A stretch of 64,000 nt of DNA from Apoda limacodes. Taxonomy: Eukaryota; Arthropoda; Insecta; Lepidoptera; Limacodidae. Under the pieces are notes generated by a model. It was not told the DNA's origin. It was given only the letters and a program-made list of their open reading frames with translations, and made no database searches. Made by a program: the position numbers and the translations under genes. The stretch spans positions 5,027,001 through 5,091,000 of the forward strand of contig OX291547.1 in NCBI GenBank assembly GCA_946406115.1, read 5' to 3'. Positions 12,001-27,000 of the stretch are shown piece by piece. The stretch's first letter is position 1, and the number at the start of each line of letters is the position of its first letter.

Positions 12001-15000
12001 GATAGCAGCACGTGCTTGTGTGAGGTAATATATTTTTGTATGAATATATTGCTATGGTTGAGTTGAGCTAACCCTACGGAGGCAAATGTGTGCGTTTGTT
12101 GTTATGCAGAAGGATAGCATACTTCTTTATTTGTACTATGGCGCTACATTGAAGATGATCGAAACTATATGGTATTTGTCACTCACTTGGGTTTCGGCTG
12201 CGATTGCCTCCTGACAGCGGCGTATCGTGTGGCGATGGTGACCGCTTTCGCCATGTAACTACTCATATCCTTGACAAGGACGACTCGCACGAACATCATA
12301 GTTCCGTACGTCAGCTTTGAGCTTGGTGACGTCACATATGTCCCGTCCTGAGGAGGTGGATACGTAATAAACTTATTATCTTTACACTAAACTGAATATT
12401 CTTCCTACTAATACTATAAATGTGATAGTATGGATGGATGTTTGTTACTCAATCACGCTTCAACCACTGGACGGATGGGGACGAAACTTGGCACACATAT
12501 AGGTTAGGTCCTGGAATAGGACATAGGCTACATTTTAACCCGGAAAATTCAAAAGTTCCAGTGGGAATAACTATAACCGAGCCTTAACGAAATATAGCTT
12601 ACTATAGATATAGTAAATTTCAGAAGTATAATTAAGAAGTTCCACGCCGACATTCAAATTAAGGGCGGGCGGAGCCGCTGGCAATATCTAGTATTATAAT
12701 AATAACTGCTTCGAATAGTCATAAAATATTTATACATATGAAAGGGAGTTTATAGGTAATAATGCAATAGTTCGGCCTCTCGCATCTCGTAAATAATTGT
12801 GACACTATATGTGCAACCTGGACTCCGCAAATAAAACATGTTTCAAATTGTAGTTTTGAGTTACCGAAAATAAATTTTTTACTAGCTACATGACATGGGG
12901 GCGGGGTGTGCAAAATATAGGTATACATTACATTTCTTTTTCAATTATCACATGTTACTTTAAAAATATGCATTGTAGAGAAAAATAAAAAATCGGTCGA
13001 GTGCCAGTCGGACTCGCGCACGAAGGGCTCCGTACCATTATATATAAAAACGGCAAAAAAACACGTTTGTTGTATGGGAGCCCCCTTAAATATTTATTTT
13101 ATTCTGTTTTTTACTATTTGTTTTTATAACGGCAACAGAAATACATCTGAAAAATTTCAACTGTAACTGTCACGGTTCATAAGATACAGCCTGGTGACAG
13201 ACGGACGGACATCGGAGTCTAAGCAATAGGGTCCCGTTTTTTACCTTTTGGGTACGGAACCCTAAACAACAGGAGTCCAATTTGTAGAGTAGAAAATTTC
13301 TATTACTACTATACAATCTCAAGTAGCAAGTGAAAGTTTATAATCTACAACTCCAAACATAGGATTTAATATATGTTTCATTTCATTAGTAATCATTAGC
13401 ATATTTCAGCGATTTTTTGTCTAATTCCGGTAGACTATTAAGTTTAAGTAGTAAATTAAATTTCAATTTTTTTTTATTAATATGGTAATATACTGTCACA
13501 TCCGATACATTGAATCTACAGATCGAGAATCGAGATCATTCGCTACAAAAAAATAAAGCTAATTATTGCAAATTTATAACCGTAAATTTTTAAAGTCAGT
13601 TGTATGTTTTTATCAAACTTCCTCGTAAACATTGTCATTAATTGCAGGTAAAGCGGGTGCTTAGATCTTAATTACTCCCATGGGCTATTATTTGTAAATT
13701 TTCCTCAAGGCAAAGAGAAAGGAAGAAAGACGTTTATAGAACCCACGGCTGATAATGACATGTGAAACCTGTCCTGCGCGCGCTGTACAGTAGCACAATC
13801 AAGTATGTATAAAGGCGCCAACTGTGGTTAACGATATGAACTACGCGCCAAGCGAGAAATAATAACTAAACCGGACTCAGAATCTGTTTGCAAATCGTGT
13901 AAACAAAAATGACACGCGTATTTCGCTTTGTTAATCTATGCAAAATATACATAAATACGTATAATATTTCTCATTGTAAATTTGAAATTTTGTAGATTTT
14001 AGGTTTGATCAGTGTCGTGATTTGAAAACCAGTTAAAGAATGTAACAATAAAGGTAATCATGTAAGTATTTTAATGATTTATGATTAAATTACCAGAAAA
14101 AGTTAACATTAAGTAAAGTTAGGTTATGTTTACAAGATTTGCACAGAGATTTTGAGTCAGGTTTAATAATTTCATAAATACTCTAATTATCTAGCGGTTG
14201 CGTTGTTTCCTATACTGCTATTCCCACCATTTCAATTTTATTGTGTTTCTAGGAACTAAGTCAGGAAGGCGTTCTTGATTGTACTAAATATGCGCGCATA
14301 AGTCCACTTTATCACCTAACGCGCAAAACGTGGTGGACTATGGTATTCCTAAGTTTTTTCTTTTCACTAAAAACAAAACAGTGAAAAGACCGAAATCTAT
14401 GATAAATTTTTTTTATACTACTAAGGTGGCAAACAAGCTAACGGTCCGCTTGATGGTAAGCAGTTACTGCAGCCTACGCACGCTTGTAACATCAGGGGCA
14501 TCACTCGCCCACCCTTCAATAGTCTAATAACTTTAAGTCCTTAGAAAAACCTTAGGCATGGAGCTCATTCTAAAACCTAAGCGTTCGCGGTGAAGTTCCT
14601 CTGAAACAGTGCCGTGACAATTTACGTTCTAAGGTGTGAGGATGATTTCCTTGCCGATGGTAGAAAGTAGCCGTGGGCATCATTTCGAACACTTCCTCAA
14701 AACACATGCCATTGTACAAGTGGAATAACACACACAGGGAGGCTTGTGAGTTTCGGATCTATTTCGGACTTTTGTTTCAGATCTTCGTTGAACCGATTCA
14801 AAAGGGCCAAGCTGGTGTCCGGCTGCACCCGCTCAAGGTGGCAGCAGTTCTTTATATGGGGCCGGACTTGTAAAGCAGCAACCTTTGCACCGAGGTGAAG
14901 TACTGCTTCGCTCTGTTGAGTATACCAAGTTATTTTGACGCCAGCTTCAGGTTAATCTACTACTCTTGTCTTCCACATGATCTCGGAACTAAACATCGCT

Positions 15001-18000
15001 GAAGATGTTTACTACTGCAGCAGGAGTCTCAGCCCAAATAGCACCCAACGCTCAAGGGCTCCCCACTGGGCGAGCCGCAGCTTGGGTTGTCGCTCTTGGG
15101 GTCGTCCCTTCGACAAGCGTGAGCCTCGAATGCCTGAGCGTGAGCCTCGCTGAAGATGTCACCACCATGGATTTTAATGGCCTTGGAGATTTTCAGGAAT
15201 TTTTCATATCAGACAGATCATGATGATACTGCCATTTTTTTGACATAGCAGAAATAGGTCCTCACGAAGCTGTGAAATTTTCGATACAGTATTGATATAT
15301 TCAGTATAACATTATCTAGGAATTTTATACAGTTTTCGCCGTAAAACGTGTACCGTTTGTACACTTTATTTTTATTTTTTATACCACTAAATTTAAAAAT
15401 AATGTTCTGTTTTAGTTTTATTAGATAATACGTATTGTGGTTCGTCAAATTATACAAATACATTAGAATAAATAAATGTTAAGTATAATTTTCGTTCTAA
15501 GAATTTTAAATTGACATGGTGCCAATTCCGAACGAACCCGAAAAAAAAAATTATTCTATTGGCACATTGGCTTGTTTTGTAATAAACTTAAGGGAAAATA
15601 AATAGGTATGAGTAAATTTTGCAGCGGAGATATTAATTTAACACCTGCAGTTACTGGAAATGGTATAAAACACCGAAATGGAAAAAGTACCTCAAAGGCT
15701 ATCGAACGGTTTGTTGACTGTATGCATTCAAAAGGCGCGTAAAATACGTATACTGTTATCATAATTTATTGAACTATCCAATATAAACATACGCAATGCA
15801 CCATTTAAATAAATAATAAATATTATTTGAATATAATTAATATTAATTAATAAATGGAATAAGTTTCGATCGCAAAATTATTTGCGTATTGTGCCTTTGA
15901 CTCCTGAGCTTTTGAACCTTAAAATCCTTCGCTTGCTCGGTATTCAACTTTGTAGCCTTGCAAAACAAATAACTATATGGCATCCGACTGCAAAGAGCAT
16001 CAGTTTTTAATTTCATGTATTACATAATATCTTTCTTTATCTGTATCCACACAAAGGCTTAAATTATAATTATTTGTAAGTGGTATGATTATAGCATAAC
16101 GCAAATTAATACATCATAATTTAGAGATACCAACAGATATGTAAGTTTTTTATCACAGATTATTTTCTCGCAAAACAATGTAAGTGTATTTCATAACTAG
16201 GTACTAAAATAAATATTATAAAATTATAATAATTTTTAACATCACAACATGTTAAGTGCAAATCTTGACCTTTAAAATTAATTAAGCGCTTTTTATATAC
16301 TTTGGTAAAACATATAGCGTTTCTTGTGTAATTTAGAGTTCTAAGTATCCATTTACTATAGATACACAAATACAGTTCGGATCACGTATCTTGGGGCTTC
16401 TAGGTAATCTGAGCAGGAAGTAGGCTCATATTCACCTATTGGTCCCACATTGCATATGCGTTTGATGTCGTTCACCAATTGATCTTTATTTGTATCGGGA
16501 ACTGGGATTGGCTAAATGGCGAATTTCTAAGTACACTCGAGTAAAAATGTGTAATAATATACAGATAATTAATATACATATGTAGATATGAATACACTTA
16601 TGTGACTCAGTGGTCATGTGCGTTAATATACCTTACCTTGAAACCCCAAGATCCGTGAACCTAAATGTAAAACCCAACAATGGCCCACCGCAATTAGTCA
16701 TAAAATCGTCAAAATATGAAAATGAATAACAATGAACTAAAACATATCTCAAATTGTAGGTTTTGTATTGATGCAACATAATATTTTACTTGCTACTTGA
16801 CTCGGTAGGGTGTATATTATACATATATAATATACACCTCAACTAATGCAATGCTCCTCTTCATCTATCAGTAATGAGTTGAGAAAAACTTTGTATAATG
16901 ATACAAGTATCGATTGCTGCTTGTTTTTGCATCATATCTATCGATATGATTTGCATATCAAAAATATTAATTGGTACCTTTGCTTACGCCTACTGTAACG
17001 GAAAAATTTATAACAGAATAAAAAGCCTATATCGATCGATTTTTTTTTCTCTACCTACAATTCTGCATTCTTGTTTTTTTTTCTAATATGCATAGTTTTT
17101 TAAGGTAAATGAGAAAGAAAAGAATATACAGATGTATATTAACTTCCCCTCTCAAGTAGCAATTAAAATTCTACAATATGAAACATGTTTCATTCGGTAT
17201 CACAAAATCTACAATTTGAAATATGTTTCATTTTATTGGAACCCAGTCATACGTTTTTTCCTAGTTTTGGTGGATTACAAGTCAAACACATTTTTGACAT
17301 AATTTGAGGCGAAAAAAAAGGATTGTTACCATCGTTCGAGGAGAACTTAGAATTGAAACTCGTTAACCTAAGGTGAATACATTATAAAATGCAAGCGAAT
17401 TATTATAATATAACTAGAGTTTTCAATGAATTAATTAAATCCATGAATTTAACAAAAAATCTGGTTATTTAATAAAATGAAATTTATTGAATGTATATGC
17501 TTTCTGCTGCTATGATAATTAGCAATATATATAATATTATGAAATAGTTGGAGATATTTAGTATAACGCAATTTGTTTGGAAAAAGTCTAAATACAATTC
17601 TTCATTATACTTACGTTCCGTTTCCGACGCAGAAAACAAACATTTGATAAAACACTCACCTCTAACACCTTAGAATTCTTCATCAGCATGTGCTCCCTAG
17701 GTATCCTGACATGGTCGAAGCCAAGAAAGCCGTTGTTGGTGCCATTCATGCCAAGCTTGGCTCCAATCTCGCCAACCTTGATGCCAGGTAGTGGCATGTG
17801 AGTATTTTCGTCTCGCAGTTGTACTATGAACGGGTGGATGCCATAACATTTGCCTTGAGTGTAAAGCTGAGCCACCACTATGCTGTAGTTTACGGTGTGT
17901 GCCACTAAAGAGAAGAAAATAGTCTAATAATTAGATAGAATAACTATGTATTTTGACGCGTAACTAAACTCCAATCAAAGTGCAAAATTTTCTGATCTTC

Positions 18001-21000
18001 TGACCTTAGGTGTTTGGTCGCTAGTGTCTTTCTAAGTTTACACCATGTCATTATGGCGAGTGTAGTTTTGATTTTTGACCGTAGGGTTAGATAACTATAT
18101 ATAACAGCTAAATTGGGTAATGTATTAGACTTTTATAATTAACATTGAATCAAAGTCAGTTTCAAATTTACATTGACGTAACATATAACTGTTGATTGGT
18201 GCTCTACACTTATAGGTTCCGTACACAAATCCTAACAGAACCCTATTAAAAAGCCAACGCTGTCTGTCTGTCTTTTAGCCGACCTTTACAGGGCTCTATT
18301 TATAAGACCCAAGTCGCTAGAAGCCTTGAATTTTCACAGACAATGTGTTACTTTTTACAATAAAAAAAAAACAAAGCCTCTAACATAAAAACGATTATAG
18401 TGTGAGCTTTATAGTTAAAAACAAATATTAAAGACCGGTTAAGGGCGAGTTGCGGTCGTGCATTCTGCAGTGGCTCAGAAGCCTCGATGCGCGAGTTCGC
18501 CTCGCACTTAGCCGGTTTTAAAATAAAACAGTTACTAAAGAACTACTTTATTCTGCTATAAAATGATTGAAGTGAGAAAAAAATCAATTATTGTATTATT
18601 TAAAAATATTATGGTATTCGATATTTGCAGCAGGTACTTATTATTGAGGAACCACAAACTCGAAATTCACAAAAAATATGATAAGTAACTAAACCAAACT
18701 CAAACAGCTGTTTGACACGTTTACTGCCAAATGATGTGTAAAAAATTATATTAAAGTTAAGGATTCTTAAACTGGTTTAATACCGGTTTAAGCTACAAGA
18801 CTAGTCAGAAGTCGTCAGAACTTCAGATCTAATTGTACATTACATAGATTAGAGTGGAAAAGAGTTAAGCAAAAAAATGTAGCCATCACGGGACGCCTGG
18901 CAGATGTGAAACATTAAAATTATTTTGTACATTTAAATATAGGGTGGCGACGCGTCGCCACGGCCGCGCAATCGCTTACGCCTGGTGACTCGTCACCACG
19001 GTAACAATCCTGTTTACCCCGCGCCTATAGATGTTTCACATCAAAAAAATATAAGTTACTTAGTTAATAACAATGCTGTTTGGCGCTAATGCCCGGAACC
19101 TTTTTTGTTAAATTTATCAAAGTTATGTTATTTTCCTGAACCAACCTGCTGGCCGGGGTGGAAAGAGAAAATAAACAGAATTTATTAAAAAAAAAACTTT
19201 ATGTTTTTGCTAAACAACATTTTTTAGAGCTCTTCGCCTAACCTATTATTTTCGCATTATTTTTGTAGGGTGCATTAAACCCAAATGGCAAAAACTGGCG
19301 CCTTATAGTCTCGTCATAATTGTATGTCACTTTTACATTGGGAAATTTTAGGGGCATGTATCTTATAACGCCCCCATGCAGAATTTAAATGAAATTAAGA
19401 GAAAATAAGCAATGTATTTTTTGCGCATTCCAAAAATAGGGGTTTATAAATACTTTTAATGAAAATTGTCTTAAACTAAACAGGATCATTAGTTTTTTAA
19501 ATATATGCAATACGAAAAGTATTAAAAATAAACTGTAAACATTATTAGAAAGGAAAATAAAGTATAATACCGTTTTCAGTAGTGTGATTGGTAACCCTAT
19601 CCTGCCAAATTAAAAAAAAAAACAGTGTGGGAAAAGAAAAACAGCAGGTCTTAAAAAGTGTGATGTTTTAAAAAGATTGAAATTATTTAAGAAACCGTTT
19701 ACCTAGGTACGAGTGAGTTTTGTTTGAATAGTTATGTAGATGTAATAAAAACAATAGACTTAGACTGGGTTAAAACTAACATGTTTTATATAACTGGCTA
19801 AAAATGGCTTATGATTTTGCGAATGGTTGCAAGTCTCTAGAAGAAGAATATGTATGTTTTTAAGATTACTTGTTTCCAAAAAGAATCAGGATATGAAAAA
19901 TCTTTGCAAGTCACCAATCTAATAATAAAAATTACTTATCTACCTCTTTATAAATTATAGAAGAACTGTTTTTCATCATATTGAAACATAAATTTTGATT
20001 ACTTTCAGGTGTCAGTCTTTTTAAGGTTCCGTACCTGAAAGGTAATTAGGAACCCTATGAGTAAGAGTTCGCTGCCCGTCCGTCCGTCTGTCACCAGGCT
20101 GTATCTCATGAACCGTTATAGTTAGACACTTGAAATTTTCACAGAAGATGTATTTCTGTTGCCGCTATAACAACAAATACTAAAAAACAGAATAAAATAA
20201 ATATTTAAGGGGGCTCCCATACAACAAACGTGATTTTTTGCTTGATTTTGTTCGATACTGATTACGGCAACAGGTAGACGCTTAAAATATTCACAGAATT
20301 ATATAGTTATATACTTTAAAAATAAATAATTAAATTAAAATAAAACAGAGATTTAAGGGGGGGGGGTTTAGGAACCCTTCGTGCGCCATTCAAATATGGC
20401 CATTTTAGGAAGTCTTACTTTTACAGTATATAAAGCAAACTTACATCCACCGGGCCACCACTTGTAAGATGTGAGGGTAGGGCTGTGCAGCACGAACTCC
20501 TTAGTCGCAGGATCGTAGGTGGCGGTCGTTTCTAAGCCGCGGATGAATGTACCGTGTCCCAACTCCGTCTATTAAAAAAAAATACATATTTTAGAAATCC
20601 TTAAAGAAAAAAACCAGGACAAGCCAATACACATATTGTTGTTAACTTTCTTTAGTGTAACAATGAAATTGTCTGTAAAAACCTAAGTTAACAGAGAAAA
20701 TTACACATAATATTTCTAATATCTTTGAAGTTACTTCTTAGCCAGATTCGGCAGGAGGAAGGGTCACGAATCTCACTAGGTATGTATGTAGGATGTAGAA
20801 ATATGTGTTGCATGGGGCAGCCTAAACTACTGAACCAATTTCATCGGTTACTATTTAACAATGTTTTAACTATACACTTTCTTTAAAGAAGCAAGCGGCA
20901 CTAAAGAAATTCGTTAGGTTATTAAAATCAATGTAAAAATAAATATTTTCAGTGCAGTCCAAAATAAAAACCTCGAGGCAGGACTCCAACCTGCTACAAT

Positions 21001-24000
21001 CCTTACAGTCCGTGTAAGTAATCTAACAAATGAGCTATCAAGGCACTAGTCTGGCTGATGAAAATCTCAACTACACATAGGCTCGTTACAAAACGTCACA
21101 AACAATCTAGCGACTTAGTAGTCCTTAGATTTCACGACTACTTACCTTCTGGGAATCTCAAATGAAAAAAGAGTATTTCTATTGATGTAAGATTATTTGT
21201 ATTTATGTATATTTTTAATGTATTTTTTAATTTTATAAAGATTTGTGTATTAGTAAGATTGATGTACTAGGACTTTATAAGTAACTAGGAGTTGTTTCTA
21301 CGGCTATTAAAATGTTGCTAGGTATTTATCTAAAAAATACAATAATTGAAAAACATAATCCTATTTCACAATTCACACTTTTTACATGCTGAAAGTGGGT
21401 CTAATAAAAATAAATAAATTGCAATTTTAAATCGTGTATATAATCAAACTAACCTGTGCGTAAGTGCCGATAATGTCACAGTTGAAGGCTCGGCCTACCC
21501 AGTTGGCCATCTGCTCCATAGTGCCCTGGCCCATTAGCGTTGGTATAAACATCACGTAATGAAGTGTAACCGGGGATCCGTCTTGGAGAATGGCCGAGCC
21601 TAATGAGCCGCCCAGCACATCCCTATTGATCAATTTAATTAATCCATGTTCAAGAAAAACTAACTGACTGATTCAGCCGAAACTTTTGGGTCTACAAACT
21701 AGGATTTGACAGATTATTATACAGGGAAGCATAAGTTAATACAATGCACTTGATTTATCAAAATAAAAAAGAGTTTGTTTGTCTGTCGGTTTTTTTATTA
21801 GGGGCTATTTAGGTAAATCCGCATCAGATTATTTCTATACAGCCTTCGGTGCACTCAATAATTATAACTATAAACATTTTACTGCTTTGAATGCGTTATT
21901 ACTTAGCAATCAATCACTGTCCCGCGCGAGTGCCTATTCAAGCACGAAATGCCAGTGTATATGAAATAACTGCGCCCAGCATTTTGCGTTAAAATTTTGT
22001 AACCAAGGCTTGTATTGAAGTTAACCTACTTACTGGTGCACCACAGCGCCGCTCTCTACGTACTTTGTTAAATGTATGTATGTAGTTAACATTACACAAA
22101 ATTCCGTAATATTAGACAACTCCGCCTACTTTCCACGTGCGTGACTGATTTTGAACTTTGTACATCGATAGGTTGACTAAATTGCCTGCGACAATCGAGA
22201 TATACAATAATTTACATGTTTTCGTTTTTTGAATTTTGCCAGAGAATACTAAAAATAAAATTGGCGGCATAGGGGCAAAGCTATCTTCCACCAACCTGAT
22301 TACGCAAGGCTAAATTTGTTGTAATCTACCTGTAGCTCTCCATGCCCGTGTTTTCTTCCTCTTGTAGTCTACGGATTAACTTGAAGAGTAAACAGGCTTT
22401 CTTTACTGCTAGCTCATATTTCTCTTTGTGGCTAAGGTATTCTGAGGGAACTTCATCAATGTGAATACCTTCCTTTAGTACCGTATCCTCTGAAATAAAA
22501 TATTCATTCAACACATTTGTTGGAAGTAAACATGCCCAAATAGCTGTTTTCAAGACGCAAAAGTCACGTAACTAGGAATATTGCAATGTCCATAGACTTC
22601 GACGTCACTACCGTAAGGTGGGGCAATCAATGGGCTTCAAGCAATCCCCACAGTCCAAGAAAAAATGATTTTGGCATAATATCGCCTATCGATTTGTTGG
22701 ATCCGGAGAGAAATCAACTTAGTCGGCCGCCAGCACTTGAGTCGAATAGTTGTCGCAATAGTTTTTGTTTTAAATAAAAAATCTTTAGTTGAGATTTTGC
22801 GTTTAGTTGCATGTGGCCGATAATAAAAAACAAAAAAATAAAATTCTATTTTTAAATGCGGCAAGACGAAGAAAGGATTCTCTCTACAGTCAAACTGTAC
22901 TTATTTCCCAAAGTTTGAGTATCGTAGGCATATAATGTCTACGTAATTTTTAATTCAAATAATTATATAGGAGTATTGTGTCAGCCAGAAGATGTCCACT
23001 GCTCAACGTAGGCCTCACTCATGCACTTTCACAACGACCGGTAAACGATGGGCAAGTAAGGTTCTCGAGAGGTTATATATATATATCTGTAACATTTATT
23101 CTCAGGTTTATTTAGTAGAGATTTTGTACATGATATCTACAAAAGCTAAAAGTAAATACCTACTTATATATTCCATTAACTTGACCTAGTGATGATGGTT
23201 AATTGCAAGGTTTATAATAATTGCAAGATAACCACTTTAATAATGCAGATCTTGCTTTGAATAAGTAATTTATTCTAATGTGCGTTTTAAAGCTTTTTCA
23301 TAAAAATAGTACGGATTATGGAGTGACTAAATCAAAGGCGACAGAGTGACACAGCCATAGTGTATTCAACTTTGTCAAAGTGAAATCTGCTTTTAAGAAC
23401 CTAAAGATTTTTAGACAGTTATTATCTAGAGCTGAAATTAGGTCGTGTGTTGAGTATTGAGTTCACGTATAAGCTTCTATAAAAACCGTGTCGTATACGA
23501 TAAATCAAAGGCGACAGAGTATCACAGCCATAGTGATTTTTTAAAAATATAGGGTTCTTCAAGAAGGGAGTAATTTAAGTTGCCTGCACATTGCGCCGGA
23601 GGCGTGGAGAATCCGAACCTCCGGAAAGCAAATGCGTACATTTTGCCCGCTTTCGGCATTATGCCCGATGTGGCAGGGTTTATAGAAACTCATAGGATAC
23701 AACCCAGCACGCATTCGGCACGCCTTCGGTACCGGCGCAGTGTCCAGGCAGCTTTAGAGTTTTGAAGTTTTGCAGGGTCGGCAATGCGCGAGTTAAGGTT
23801 GTAACATACGAGGCAGATACTATCAAAAATATATATAACATACATAGCAGCGACGGCGTATATCTGCCAATATAGCTCTCCATTTAAATCAATGGACGTG
23901 CAAACAGGGGCTGATAATATATATTTCATTTTCCAGCATCCGCGTCTGCTAAGCGATATTGACAGACTGTGTATCAGTTTTTCGCAAATAAATACAGGTT

Positions 24001-27000
24001 GATGCATTAATTGATCGCGCGAGCGTGCCAATAATTACTATTTATTTTCAACCAACGTTAAAAAGAAGGTTCTGTTTTTTTCTGAGCGCGCGGGTTTATC
24101 ATTAATTTTACTATTTATTATTAATTTATTTAAAAAGGAAGGTTACGTATATCCTTAATGATAACATCTGCAGATCGTACATTACTAACAGCGCGGGCGT
24201 GCCATTTATTATAATCAAATAGTAACCATAAAAAAGGGAGGTTTCTGTGTTTTCTCCGTATGTATTTTTGTGTGTTCGCGATTTTCTCAGCAACTATCAC
24301 TGTTATAATCTGTGTAATTAGCACCTTCATCTAATTTATATAATTAATTGAGTGTCGGATAAATAAATAAAATAAAAATTATGTGTATGTACTGCAGATA
24401 CCAACTCTGCAGATACGAAATATTTGTGAAGACTACATGTGTAGATAAATCAGGTCGATGAATGATTGTCCAAGCGGCTAAATTATGATGAGTGTTTTAT
24501 GTTACATTTGTTAATAAACATAACGGTTTATTAACTAATAAAACATACTAGTTCTATTACCCTTCTTAAATCGATTCGCGGTCCATAATTTTTAATGTTA
24601 CTCATATTTTCAACCATCCTACTAATATTATAAATGTGAAAGTTTGTTTGGATGTTCGTTACTCTTTCAAGCTTCAACCTCTGGACGGATCGGGATGAAA
24701 CTTGGCATACATATACGTTAGGTGCTAGAATAGCATATAGGCTACCCGAAATTCCAACGGGAATAACTATAACCGCGCTTAAACGAACTGTAGCTATAGC
24801 TACAGCTTAGTATAGCAAACTTCATTAGTGTAATTAAGGAGTAAATCACAGTCGCCGATAACCGAATTTAAGGCAGGCAGGCGGAGCCGCTGGCAAATTA
24901 GTGTACCTAATTAAAAGAATACACTTGGGGGCGCGAGACCCCCTTTCCCCGCGCTGCCAGAACAAGTCTGGTATGATTTTGTCGTATAGCTGGAACGTCA
25001 GTATACTGATAAGCGGTATGACTTTCACCCAAAAATACTATATTTTGAGCATTAACGAAGTATAAATTAATTATCATCATTAATTTTTCAATTTAATAAG
25101 TATTTAATGTGCTGCCATATTGTTTATCCGATTGCGATAAAACTATGTTAATTTATTGCTACCACTTGCGCAAAAGTTATAGGCATGAAAGAATGTCATT
25201 GGTTGTAATGGAAAAGGTATTAGACGTTCTGTTCGGCGCGCTCTCTGAGAAAAAAGCTAGGTAGCTACTTATACAAACTTTAAAGGTTTATACTTTTAAA
25301 CTTATAATTCTTTATTTATAGGCAGGAGGACGTTTCTGAGCTAATATTCATTTATCTTTTCACGGAGACCAGCAAGCACGATAATAAAATAGGTAGGTAA
25401 CTCGGTACCTCGTAACATTTTGACCCACACATACGGTATCTACCGTTTTAAAAATTTACTTTAAAAGCATAATAATGTTAAGTACAAATATTTACTTACC
25501 TTTTACCATTTTTAAATTAATACTTATATATTATAGGTACTTATAGGCTACTTAATTAGTATTTTTCAAAATAATTGTACGTTACGATATTTATAGGCAG
25601 GAATGAATATTGAAATAGGAGGAGGTTTCTGAGCTAATATTCATTTATCTTTTCACGGAGACCAGCAAGGACGATAATAAAATAGGTATGTAACTCGGTA
25701 CCTCGTAACATTATCACCCACACATACGGTATCTACCGTTTTTAAAATTTACTTTGAAATCATAATAATGTCAATAATGGTAAAATGTAAGTACAAATAT
25801 TTACTTACCTTTTACCATTTTTAAATTAATACTTATATATTATAGGTACTTATAGGCTACTTAATTAGTATTTTTCAAAATAATTGTACGTTACGATATT
25901 TATAGGCAGGAATGAATATTGAAATAGGAGGAGGTTTCTGAGCTAATATTCATTTATCTTTTCACGGAGACCAGCAAGGACGATAATAAAATAGGTATGT
26001 AACTCGGTACCTCGTAACATTATCACCCACACATACGGTATCTACCGTTTTTAAAATTTACTTTGAAATCATAATAATGTCAATAATGGTAAAATGTAAG
26101 TACAAATATTTACTTACCTTTTACCATTTTTAAATTAATACTTATATATTATAGGCTACTTAATAAGTATTTTTCAAAATAATTGTACGTTACGAAATAA
26201 CGTACAAAATTGTTGATGAAGTTAAGTAGTAAGTTGTTACTTTTAAAAACGTGTACACTGCCTACTGATTAAAGAAATGAGAGGTAACATAAATGTAACA
26301 TTGGCGGTCAATAGATAATAAATAATCTATAAAGGTTGTTATTCGTAAACAATATTCGTAGTAAGTATTTTTTGAAATGGAGTAGGGTAAAACACCCAAA
26401 TGTCGCCCCCTTAACATGAAACGCAACTTTCAGTCCTAACCATACCTGAACCTTGAAGTTATCCACCGTTGAATTTGCATTGTCGGGCTATTTGACATTT
26501 ACACTTTATGTTATTGAGTATATATAGTGATTATAAACATCTTAAATTACGTGACAAAGAATAATAAGCATTTAAAGTTTTGAACGGCAAATTTCCCTAA
26601 TATCGACTATCCTTTACCTAACTACGGCCTTCTCCTATCCTAATGTCGAATCGTAAAAATGACAATATATCAATAGAAAATATTTATTTGTGTTGAAATC
26701 ATGCCATGCATAACTTTAACTCTTTATAATACCTTTTAAAATAGAAATCGTATTAGGTTATATATGTATTCTTGTTTTTCTTATTATTTGAAAATTGACC
26801 AATAATAAATAAAATAAAATAAACTGTTGAAATTTCCAACGGTAACTAGTTTTAATATGAGAAACAGTATTGTGTTTTACAGCAAAACAATATAAACACA
26901 CTGTTCTACACAGTTACGTGAAAAGACTTATTTAGTATTTTAACATACTGTAATTCTGTTAGAGCAGCCTAATGTCGGCCGTGATTTTTATAGTCTATTA

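Noticed and set aside
22637..22864. ORF just upstream of ACOX exon 2 as an alternative first exon
   Set aside because: The translation is basic and AT-driven with no ACOX similarity; the exon at 35399-35525 fits the family and the splice phase.
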